The translations under genes and the position numbers were made by a program. Source: Patescibacteria group bacterium UBA3291 (lineage in GTDB: Bacteria; Patescibacteriota; Gracilibacteria; Absconditabacterales; Absconditicoccaceae). Taken from it: a stretch of DNA of 7,175 nt. Each line of letters begins with the position of its first letter. Positions within the stretch are counted from its first letter, which is position 1. The stretch spans positions 1-7,175 of the forward strand of contig DETJ01000016.1 in NCBI GenBank assembly GCA_002361595.1, in the 5' to 3' direction. Under the pieces are notes generated by a model that worked only from the letters and a program-made list of their open reading frames with translations, was not told where the DNA came from and searched no databases. This document shows positions 1 through 7,175 of the stretch, piece by piece.

Positions 1-2
1 AT

Positions 3-383
3 TTATTAATGTGAATGTTATGAGTCCTTAATCTTGGATTGGTATGATGAAATGTGTATGCTGCTGACTGTGTATCGAAAGAGGACTGTAAATGAATAGC
101 ATTAAATACTTGTTTCCCAATTATATGAAATTGTATTTGATGAGATAATGCGACAACGGATTCAACTAATGTATTTCCAACTATGATTTGAGCTTTAACT
201 AAGATTGCAGTATCTTTAGTATTAGTAGTTTGCTTTATCCTCGTTATTTATGCTGGAATCTTATGGGCTACAGATAAACCAAAAGAAGCAAAAGATCGAC
301 TAAAAAGAGTAGCAATAACGGTATTATTGCTTTGATTCTCATGAGCTATACTTAGATTGATTAATCCAAACTTTTTCTCTTAA
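3..383 (+). CDS. Type IV secretion pilin-like small membrane protein (5'-partial)
   Basis: Read with UGA as Gly, the frame is open from the window edge to TAA at 381-383 (126 codons visible). ATG codons at 9 and 15 are possible starts. However, the visible N-terminus (MGMLGVLNLGLVGG, then NVYA/ADC) looks like the hydrophobic core and A-x-A type cleavage site of a signal peptide without its positively charged beginning, so the true start probably lies upstream. A short four-Cys segment (ADC, EDC, NTC, GNC) follows. Then come two membrane segments: KIAVSLVLVVCFILVIYAGI and RVAITVLLLGFSGAILRLI. A charged loop with DKPKEAKD joins them. This architecture (signal peptide, two TMs, 'WATDKPKEAK' loop) matches the VirB2/TrbC-like T4SS pilin family common in CPR bacteria, where such proteins may form secretion or DNA-uptake channels or pili. 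By hand count 11 of 13 glycines are UGA. Codon 99 is CGA (297-299), which may not be Arg. The family call is by architecture only. Confidence 0.72.
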
Positions 384-388
384 ACTTA

Positions 389-2689
389 TTAAGCCTTAGT
401 GAACGTAATATTACTTTTTAGACTAGAAGATGTATCATCCTCATCTCTTGAGCGAACGACATCTTCTTTTTTATTTTTCTTGAAATCATGTTCAGCTTTA
501 CTTTTCATGCTAGATTGATCTTTCATTGTTAAGCTAACTTTTTCTCTTTCCAGGTCTATATCCAAAACTCTGACACTTACTTTCTGTCATACACTTACTA
601 CCTCAATTGGATTAGAAACGTAATGGTTAGCCATCTGTGATTTATGAACTAATCCATCATTATGCAGTCCAATATCCACAAAAGCCCCAAAATCTGTCAC
701 ATTTCTGACAACTCACTCTAATTGCATTCAGATTTTTAAATCTTTGATGTCCAAAACATCAGATTTGAAACATGGAGCGTCTCATTCATCTCTAGGATCA
801 AGTCAAGGTCTTTGAAGTTCCTTGATACAGTCTTCCAAAGTTTCTTTTCAGATGCTATATTTTTCACTCCATTCAGCGATTTGCCTTTCATTTATGGATA
901 TATCAGTCATAGGCAAAACTAAATTTTTCTTTTCCACTCAAAATTCATTTTTCAATATTTCATAAACTTGTTTGAAATTTTCTGGGTGAATTCATGTCTG
1001 GTCTAGTGGTTCTTTTCCATTTTTAATTCTCAAAAATCAGATAGCTTGTTCGTAGGCTTTTGGTCAGAGTCATTTAACTTTCTTAACTTCCGCCTTACTC
1101 TCAAAAGCTCAATTTTCATCTCTATATTCCACTATAGATTTTGCGATTTTTTCACTTAATCAAGCGATATACTGCAACAATGTATAACTTGCAGTATTCA
1201 CATCTACTCATACAGAGTTTACAGTATCTTCTACTTTTTCATCGAGTTTTTCTTTTAAAAATTTCTGATCCACATCGTGTTGGTATTGTCATACTCAGAT
1301 AGATTTTGGATCAATTTTAGTCAATTCTGCTAAAGGATCTTGCACTCTATGTGCAATACTTATAGCTCATCTAACTGTTACATCGAGAGATGGATATTCA
1401 TCCTGTGCTAATTTACTGGCTGAATATACGGACGCTCAGGCTTCACTAGTGATAATATATTGAACTTTCAACTTATGTTTCTTGATTACATTTGCCAAAA
1501 ATTGCTCAGATTCACGGCTAGCTGTTCCATTTCCGAGTGAAATCAAATCGATATGATATTGTTCAATCAGTCACATCAAAATTGCTTCAGCTTTTTCTGT
1601 ATCATTTTGTGGAGCAGTAGGGTATATCACAGTATTGAATAAAAACTTTCCAGTTGGATCTACTATGGCCAATTTACAACCAGTTCTGAAAGCTGGATCA
1701 AATCCAAGTACAGTTTTTCATTGAATTGGAGGAGTGAGAAGTAAATTCTTCAAATTTTCTCCAAATACTTTGATGGCAGCTTCATCAGCCCATCTCTTTT
1801 TGTCAGCTCTGAGTTCTCTTTCAATTGAAGGAATAAGCAATCTTTTCAATCCATCCTCAATTGCTCAATTTAGATATTCTACACTTGTTCAAAGTCATTT
1901 TCATCCATTTGGAATGAAATATTTTTTAGCAGATTCAAGTGTATGTTCCCATGAAAAATCGATAATCAGATTTAATTGTTTTTCTTTTTCTGCTCTGAGT
2001 AATGCTAAAAATGCATAAGATGGAATTTCATTCCACTTTTTAGAGTAGTCTGCATATATTTTATAAACTCAATTTTCTTCAAAAGTTTTCGTAGGTTTGG
2101 TAGAGATTTTTGCATTATTTTCTTCATGATTTTTGATATCTTCTCTGAGGTTTGCATGATCAGAAACATCTTCAGCAATAATATCTTGAGCTCATGCAAT
2201 AGCTTCTTCTTTATTCTTCACCGTAGTTTTTGCATCTCATGTATCTTTCACAAATTTCTCAGCCTCAGCTTCAAAATCCTCTTTACTTATTTCAGCTTTT
2301 CTTAAAATCTCAGCAAGAGGTTCCAGTCACTTAGCTTTAGCAATAGTTGCACGAGTATTTTTCTTTTCTTTAAATGGTCTATACAAATCTTCCACTCTAG
2401 CCAGAGTTTCAGCTTCCATAATTTGCTGTCTAAGTTCATCAGTCATTAATCATTTTTCATCAATCAGTCTGATTACATCTTCTTTTCTGGCTTCCAGATT
2501 TTTGGTATAATTATATACATCATTAAAATCACGAAGTTGTTCATCTGTGGCTCCTTGTGTTAGTTCTTTACGATAACGAGCTATAAATGGAATAGTATTT
2601 CATTCATCCAAAAGTGTAATAATATTACGAATAACTTTCTTTTCTAGTCATGTTTTATTAGCGACTAAATCCACCAAATTAACTGCCAT
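389..2689 (-). CDS. tex: Tex-family S1 RNA-binding transcription accessory protein
   Basis: Complete 766-aa frame, starting at the ATG at 2689-2687 and ending with tandem TAA TAA (391-389, then 388-386). The length is typical for Tex (about 720-785 aa). The N-terminal helical part contains IPFIARYRKELTQGATDEQL and ETLARVEDLYRPFKEKKNTRA, both hallmark Tex stretches. The RuvC/YqgF-like fold starts near residue 330 (LGFDPAFRTGCKLAIVDPTG), with SLGNGTASRESE downstream. The highly conserved core VTVRGAISIAHRVQDPLAEL and KIDPKSIGVGQYQHDVDQK follows. Helix-hairpin-helix motifs near residues 500-560 include IAGLSEKIAKSIVEYRDENG and VKGLGPKAYEQAIGFLRI. The S1 domain is near residues 645-720 (EGVVRNVTDFGAFVDIGLHNDG). 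A polar, charged tail closes the protein. Tex binds nucleic acid in the cytosol and affects transcription and stress tolerance in other bacteria; its precise role here is inferred. About 31 glycines are UGA against roughly 14 GGN. Arg is encoded only by AGA/CGT/CGC. No frameshift was seen. Confidence 0.96.
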
Positions 2690-2705
2690 AATCAAAATTT
2701 CTTAC

Positions 2706-2711
2706 ATTATA
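2706..2711 (-). promoter_or_regulatory. Candidate -10 box for tex
   Basis: Read on the minus strand this is a perfect TATAAT, 16 bases before the tex ATG. A weak -35-like TTTTTG lies at 2734-2729 with a 17-base spacer. If used, transcription would start only about 10 bases before the ATG, leaving almost no leader and no room for a strong Shine-Dalgarno site. None is visible; the sequence before the ATG is AAGAAATTTTGATT. The spacer is very AT-rich, so a chance TATAAT is quite possible. Confidence 0.35.
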
Positions 2712-2795
2712 AAATTTTTAAATTTCAGCAAAAATCAGATTAAGAATGTTGGTAAAAATTTCAAGTTATATAGACTGAAAAAACTCGTTAAAAAT

Positions 2796-2824
2796 TTGCA
2801 TTTTTTGTGCTTTGTAATTATAAT
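2796..2824 (+). promoter_or_regulatory. Sigma70-type promoter for the MFS gene
   Basis: A -35 element TTGCAT (2796-2801), a 17-base spacer and a perfect -10 TATAAT (2819-2824) stand upstream of the MFS gene. The predicted start is near 2831, giving a leader of about 27 bases before the ATG at 2858. No strong Shine-Dalgarno motif is seen; the sequence before the ATG is AATAAAGAAATT. This is the best-formed promoter in the window. The -10 box lies inside a 20-bp palindrome that also covers the predicted start site. Confidence 0.6.
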
Positions 2825-2838
2825 ATAGCTATATTATA
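2819..2838. repeat. 20-bp perfect palindrome over the MFS promoter
   Basis: Half-site TATAATATAG is followed directly by its exact reverse complement. The palindrome covers the -10 box and the predicted transcription start of the MFS gene, where a dimeric repressor would block RNA polymerase. It also places a TATAAT on the minus strand (2838-2833), so it could alternatively act as a two-way -10 element serving tex. It is almost pure A/T, so chance self-complementarity is a real alternative. Confidence 0.4.
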
Positions 2839-2857
2839 GATTTAAAATAAAGAAATT

Positions 2858-4285
2858 ATGCTAAAGAAAATTAAAAAGAAATTACCAAATGTTATTCCTG
2901 TAAAAATCAGATCAATTTCCTTATCGTTAGCACTTTTTATGATGTGACGATGATTAGGAACTGATACATATTTTTCTATATATATACAGGAAATAGTAGG
3001 AAATGCATGGTGAGTGACAGCTATTTGAACTATTTTAGCGTTTGTTAAACTTCTTTTCACTATTCCTATCTGAAGAATGAATGATCATGTGAATACGAAG
3101 TATATTTTATTGATGTGAAAAATATTGTATGTAATTAGTTGATTATTATTCTTTTTGGCATGAATACAACATTCACGGGTATTATTAATATTTGCTTCGA
3201 TTTTTAATTGAATAGCGAATTCTACTACATTTACTACATATCGTAGTTATTATTCAAAGAAATCTACAAAAGCTGATAATGCTCAAGTTTCTGGAGTATA
3301 TTTTTCAGCAATGTATCTTACTGAAGTTGTATGATCATTAATCGCAGCGGTTTTGGTCAATTATTTAGAATTGCCGTATATGTATTTATTTGTCGTAATC
3401 TTTTCTCTAGTTTCACTATTGTATGATGAAAAAATAAAATCGGTTTTGTCGAAACACTATAATAAAACTTGGAAAAGATTTTATAAAAGAGTGAAAAAAG
3501 AGTCAGAAAATTATGATAAAATACAGGATAACTCAGATTATAATCAAAAATTTTTTGGTAAAAAATGATTTGTTTATTCTTTCATAAATTGATGTTTATC
3601 TGTTGAAAGTTGGAAAGAAATATGGGAGACATTGCATAAATATAACTGAAAAATGTATGTAGCTTTGTGAGGTTGGATGTTAACTAATTTTTTCAACTAT
3701 ATGAGTTTCTTATTTATCCCTATAGTTGCGGCAGAAAATAATCTATCTCTTTCAGAAATTGCCATAGTTTTTGCCGCTATGAAGCTACCTTACATAGTGA
3801 ATGTTTTTGCCTGAAAATTTTGAGATAAATATAGCAAAAAACTTCTGATTTCAATTATATTAGTTTTGATGTCATTCTTATTTATATTGCTTTGATTCTC
3901 AGAAAACTTTTATACAATATTGATTCTAACATTCTTAATCTCAACATGAGTAGCTCTATTGAGTCCTCTTACGTCAGCATTAGTGGTTAGCTATACACGT
4001 CCACAAGATAAATGATCTATGATGTGAGTTCAGGATTTTATGTGAAGAGCATGAGATATAGTATGATCCTTATGATTCTGAACATTAACGGCAATCATTT
4101 GACTTCAAAAATGATTTATAATTATTTGATTATGTACGTTTTGATTATGATGATACTTATTAATCAAAAAGCTTCTCTCTTTCAGAAGTAAGAATAATGA
4201 ACGTGAAAAAGTTAAATCAAATGAGATTTATGAATTGCCAGTTCCAGTTGTGGATGCAATTCCGTTAGAGATGAATAAAAAATAA
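2858..4285 (+). CDS. Major facilitator superfamily (MFS) transporter
   Basis: Complete 475-aa frame with UGA as Gly, from the ATG at 2858 to the TAA at 4283-4285. Twelve hydrophobic segments fall into two sets of six. MFS motif-A-like loops follow TM2 (PIGRMNDHVNTKYILL) and TM8 (AGKFGDKYSKKLLI), the expected symmetric positions, each with the G-x3-D core. Between TM6 and TM7, roughly residues 180-265, lies a long Lys-rich cytoplasmic loop (KHYNKTWKRFYKRVKKESEN). TM11 carries GVQDFMGRAGDIVGSLGFG, and the short polar C-terminus ends in PLEMNKK. The protein would sit in the inner membrane and move a small solute by proton or ion coupling. The substrate (drug, sugar, amino acid or other) cannot be read from the sequence. 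About 31 of 36 glycines are UGA. Codon 31 is CGA within TM1 (M-M-G-CGA-G-L-G) and codon 107 is CGG at the start of TM4. Trp would fit TM1 better than a buried Arg. Confidence 0.9.
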
Positions 4286-4292
4286 AAAAGTC

Positions 4293-4320
4293 TTGAAATT
4301 ATAGAAAATAATACTATCTT
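4293..4320 (+). promoter_or_regulatory. Candidate promoter of the structured RNA
   Basis: A -35-like TTGAAA (4293-4298), a 16-base spacer and a -10-like TATCTT (4315-4320, four of six consensus bases) precede the RNA. The predicted start, about 7 bases downstream, falls at G4327. That is the first base of the outer stem of the RNA, an independent coincidence supporting the promoter. The -35 lies in a direct repeat TCTTGAAATT found at 4291-4300 and again at 4317-4326. Confidence 0.4.
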
Positions 4321-4326
4321 GAAATT

Positions 4327-4483
4327 GCTACACATTTATGAAATCTTTTTTTGATTTTGTGACTGTCTTTTCTGATTCATTAAAAAGGATAAACAAGCAT
4401 CATGCTTGCGGTTCATTCCTTTTTGATGGTCGGAAAGATTTCAAATTTGTAATGTGTAGCACCCGCAGTATGGTGCTTTTTTT
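4327..4483 (+). ncRNA. Candidate structured small RNA, about 157 nt, unassigned family
   Basis: The spacer between the MFS and surface-protein genes folds into a long rod. The outer stem is GCTACACATT (4327-4336) with AATGTGTAGC (4451-4460), 10 perfect pairs. The second stem is GAAATCTTT (4340-4348) with AAAGATTTC (4434-4442), 9 perfect pairs. A large one-sided loop (about 4349-4376 against 4430-4433) follows. The upper stem is 4377-4389 with 4417-4429, 13 pairs with two G-U. Inside it is an apical hairpin, CAAGCA (4394-4399) with TGCTTG (4403-4408). A terminator follows directly, and its first three bases (AGC, 4458-4460) also belong to the outer stem, so full pairing of both is mutually exclusive. 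Length and rod shape recall 6S RNA, but the one-sided central loop is not typical, and SRP RNA and tmRNA hallmarks are absent. A cis-acting leader or attenuator for the downstream surface-protein gene is the main alternative. Confidence 0.55.
4458..4483 (+). terminator. Rho-independent terminator
   Basis: Stem AGCACC (4458-4463) pairs with GGTGCT (4472-4477) around an 8-base loop, followed by a run of seven T (4477-4483). It is one of the few GC-rich spots in an AT-rich spacer. It would end the candidate small RNA and also any read-through from the MFS gene, which has no terminator of its own. Bases 4474-4478 (TGCTT) can alternatively pair with AAGCA at 4487-4491, which would compete with the terminator fold. 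Confidence 0.75.
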
Positions 4484-4545
4484 GATTAAGCATTTTCTGT
4501 GTGGTGCAAGTAGTTTCTTCTATTTTATTTTCTAATCATATAGAC

Positions 4546-7175
4546 ATGAAGAAAAACTTTTTATTTGGGTTTTTGGCCTTGATGTTAGCCTGATTCTGAT
4601 TCGGAGGAATTAGTATGGCTGAGGATATAAATTGTACGTATGTTAATTGAGAGCAAAAATCTGAAAGTTCTCCTGAGGCTGTAGTGTATGTTAACTGAGA
4701 AGATTCTGCAATTTACTGTTACTCAAATTTGTCAAAAGCTATAAGTGCAGAAAAATGAGAAATCTTTTTATTGGGTGATTTAAATTTGAGTAAAACAACT
4801 AAAGTTTCAAAAAATACAGTATTAAATTTAAATTGACATAATATAAATTCTAAAGCTATAACAACATTTTGAGTCATGGCAAATTTTGAAATAAAGTGAA
4901 ATTGACAAATAAAACAAGAAGCATCAGATGATGAATATAGTCCTGTTATGATTAGCCCTCTAAAGTGAAATATCGTTATATGAAATGGAGTTAGCTTAGA
5001 ATGAAAAAATATTATTGCCATACCAGACTTAACTTCAGTACCTGCTGAAGCTAAATGAGATATTTCAATAGATTTATGATGAGAGATAAAGGCTGATGGT
5101 TTTTGAATTACCATAAATTGAAATATTACAAATACTGACGAAGTAACGATTAATATCCAAGAAACAGCCAATATTACTAGTAGCAATTCTGCATGATTAT
5201 ATTTGGCATGATACTGAGTTACAACAATTGCAGATTGAGCAGAAATCTCATGAAAAAATTCTGCAATTGAAATAAGAGCATGAGAATTAACTATTAATTG
5301 ATGAACCTTCACTGCAACAGCTGAATGAGAAAACGTAACTGTAACATCAAACAGCCAATGATCTACAACGGTTTGAGCAGCTCTTGCTATTGCTCAACAT
5401 ACAACCAAGCAAGAAATTAATGTTACAATCAATTGATGAACTTTTGAATGAATAGCTGCGGTTAATCAAGCAAATCCTCAAAGTAATGAAGGAGAAGCTG
5501 CTGAAAAAGTTTCAACTACTATAACTGCAGGTGAATTCAATTGAACCATAAATAACACAGATTCAAACAATAAAATAAATATTGAATGATGAATATTCTC
5601 TGATGATGTAAGTGATTATACAGCTAATGATGGATATTCAGTAAAAAATTCTGAATGAGAATATGAAATAAAAGCTCTCACAAAAACTTATTTTGATATG
5701 AGTTCTAATAAAAATATTACATTCCCTGTAGTATTAAGTGATGATTGAAAGAATGTATTATTAGAAGAAACTAAAGCTGTTTTGAAAAAAGAATCATCAT
5801 TAGTAGCATGACCATTATTAGCTCAATTTAACGATTTAACTCAGCAATCTGATTTAGATGCTAATGCAAAAATCGTAACTATTGAATGACAGGACTTGTT
5901 ATTCTTCAAACAAGCATTAGCTGATAAGACGCAATATAAAATTTGAGTATTTACAAAATCTGGAGATACAGGTCCTTTCTCTTCAAAAGATAAATTTATA
6001 GGTAATGGTCATGACTATGATAGTGAAAATCCTGCTATTACTTTCGATCCTACAAATACAAAAGACCCATTTGAGGTATCTTCATGGCCTATTTTAGCAT
6101 ATAACGAAGTACAAAAAGAAAGTAAAACAGTTTGATATACTCTATATACTCAAGTAGACCCTGAAGATAATGCTAAAAATCAATGATGGTTCTATGCTCC
6201 AAGATTATACAAAGTAACATTTAATACTAATTGAAGCTCAGATACATTTGAAGCTCAAAAAGTAGCATTAACAGATTGAAAAGCTACAAATCCATGAATT
6301 CCAACTAAAGGATGAGTTGGATTCAAATTTTGGAGTAAAGATGGTACAAATGAGTATAATTTCGAGGATGTAGTAGATGATGATATTGAACTTACAGCTA
6401 TTTATGGAACTGCAGAAGAAGGTGCTTTCAATATTATATTCAAAAACTGAGATATTGAACTTCAAAAAGATGTTCTAGCTAAAGATGTAATTCCTACTTA
6501 TTTGTGAGAAACTCCTACAAAAGCAGAAGATAGTACATGTAATACTTATGAATTTAAAGAGTGGACTCCTACCATAGCTGCAGTTTCTGCTGATACTACT
6601 TATACAGCTACATTCACTTGTACATCTAAAAAATCATCAGGAGGTTCATCTTCATGAGGTGGTGGATCATCTAGATCATCTACAACTAAAACAACAACTA
6701 CAACTACAACTACATGAGATGCAAAGACAACAACTGATACTAAAGCTACAGATACTAAAACTAATGTAGATGGAAACAATAATGGAAATACTCCTGCATA
6801 CAATAATGACTTCTCAAAAGAATTTAATGATGCATATCAATTTGCTTACAAAAACTGAATTACAACTATGCCAAGCATTGAAGAAGCAGATATGTATGGA
6901 CCTCTTACAAGAATAGCAATGGCTAAAATGCTATCTCAATATGCTATCAATGTACTTGGAAAGACTCCAGATACTACAAAAGTAGTTCCTACATTCCCAG
7001 ATGTAGATGCTAAATTGGATGCTGACTATAATAACTGAGTAACATTAGCATATCAACTATGAATAATGTGAATAAATGTGAATAAATATAGACCAAATGA
7101 CTTGGTAACAAGAGCAGAATTTGGAACTGCATTATCAAGAATGTTGTATAGTTTATCTGATGGTGAATGAGACCA
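4546..7175 (+). CDS. Large secreted surface protein: beta-helix, InlB-type repeats, SLH-like domains (3'-partial)
   Basis: With UGA as Gly, the ATG at 4546 opens a frame running off the window (876 full codons). A signal peptide (MKKNFLFGFLALMLAG..., likely cut after SMA, residue 25) is followed from about residue 55 to 370 by short beta-strand repeats. These include VLNLNGHNI, ITINGNITN, LTINGGTF, VTINGGTF and INIEGGIF, as in right-handed parallel beta-helix (pectin-lyase-like) adhesins. Residues 370-555 show no motif I recognise. Two InlB/Listeria-Bacteroides-type repeats follow (about 555-620, YKVTFNTNG...FKFWSKDG...LTAIY; about 628-692, FNIIFKNGD...YEFKEWTP...YTATF). Then come a Gly/Ser linker (about 697-711), a Thr-rich stretch (about 713-735), and SLH-like domains from about 760 (FNDAYQFAYKNGITT...PLTRIAMAKML; TFPDVDA...YRPNDLVTRAEFGTALSRM). 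SLH domains usually anchor proteins to the cell envelope, so the beta-helix would face outward, perhaps toward a host cell. No Shine-Dalgarno site or clear promoter is seen in 4484-4545. Arg is always AGA. Confidence 0.88.
6682..6714 (+). repeat. ACAACT-type low-complexity tract encoding poly-Thr
   Basis: Units of ACAACT, interrupted once by AAAACA, encode a Thr-only run in the linker between the InlB-type repeats and the SLH-like region. A Thr-rich linker here could span the envelope or be glycosylated (inference). The near-perfect hexamer repetition makes the tract prone to slippage in whole Thr-Thr steps, so its length may vary between strains without breaking the frame. Confidence 0.7.

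Noticed and set aside
1734..2018. 94-aa plus-strand frame
   Set aside because: Lies antisense inside the intact tex gene; low-complexity Ser/Phe composition typical of a shadow frame.
2005..2199. 64-aa minus-strand frame
   Set aside because: Same strand as tex but in a different reading frame; tex reads through continuously with conserved sequence.
2842..3060. 72-aa minus-strand frame
   Set aside because: Antisense to the start of the MFS gene, no family features, and includes the MFS start region.
3353..3568. 71-aa plus-strand protein as a separate gene
   Set aside because: It is an internal piece of the MFS gene, bounded only because TGA at 3566-3568 would be read as stop in the standard code.
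325..3901. Exact 17-base match between 325-341 and 3885-3901
   Set aside because: Both copies encode L-L-G-F-S in the same frame within membrane segments; most likely a chance result of hydrophobic, AT-rich codon use rather than a mobile or regulatory repeat.
4338..4535. 65-aa plus-strand protein, including a hydrophobic 21-aa tail that could look like a type I toxin
   Set aside because: It runs through the paired arms and terminator of the candidate RNA, and the Phe/Leu content comes from T-runs. It has no TGA-Gly and uses CGG, CGC and ACC, unlike the other genes.
4719..5312. 197-aa minus-strand frame
   Set aside because: Antisense to the surface-protein gene. It is long because in-frame TGA codons on the plus strand become TCA (Ser) on the other strand, and it shows no recognisable domains.
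6268..6465. 65-aa minus-strand frame
   Set aside because: Antisense to the InlB-type repeats of the surface-protein gene; composition is low complexity.
6600..6803. 67-aa minus-strand Val-rich frame
   Set aside because: Reverse complement of the Thr-repeat linker; the poly-Val run is an artefact of the ACA/ACT tract.
3..7175. CRISPR array, tRNA, rRNA, insertion sequence or attachment site
   Set aside because: No regularly spaced repeats, no cloverleaf or rRNA signature, no transposase-like protein and no terminal inverted repeats were seen.

Overview
The window reads sensibly only if UGA is translated as glycine (NCBI code 25). With UGA as stop, every long gene breaks into short pieces. With UGA as Gly, four long reading frames appear, all with clear family features, and every visible stop is TAA. 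Together with the strong AT richness, this places the DNA in the Patescibacteria/CPR lineages Absconditabacteria (SR1) or Gracilibacteria (BD1-5/GN02), which are small, probably host-attached cells. Two CGA codons and one CGG codon sit where Trp is at least as plausible as Arg. That leans weakly toward Absconditabacterales, where such reassignment has been reported.

Layout, left to right. (1) 3-383, plus strand: the 3' part of a small secreted or membrane protein with two transmembrane segments, resembling the type IV secretion pilin (VirB2/TrbC-like) family. (2) 389-2689, minus strand: a complete, intact tex gene (S1-domain nucleic-acid-binding transcription accessory protein, 766 aa), converging on gene 1 with only 5 bases between the stops. 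(3) 2690-2857: a divergent AT-rich spacer with a good sigma70-type promoter for the rightward gene. Its -10 element lies in a 20-bp perfect palindrome. (4) 2858-4285, plus strand: a complete 12-TM major facilitator superfamily transporter (475 aa). (5) 4286-4545: a 260-base spacer holding a strong candidate for an undescribed structured RNA of about 157 nt, with its own promoter, a long rod-like fold and a rho-independent terminator. (6) 4546 to the window end, plus strand: a large surface protein (876 codons visible, 3' end outside) with a signal peptide, a parallel beta-helix-like region with GGTF-type repeats, two InlB/Listeria-Bacteroides-type repeats, a Gly/Ser then Thr-rich linker, and SLH-like domains.

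The genes do not form one operon. Tex is a housekeeping RNA/transcription factor, while the pilin, transporter and surface protein are envelope functions that fit a cell living on another cell. The least explained items are the structured RNA at 4327-4483 and the possible second codon reassignment. All functional calls come from motifs read by eye; no database search was run.
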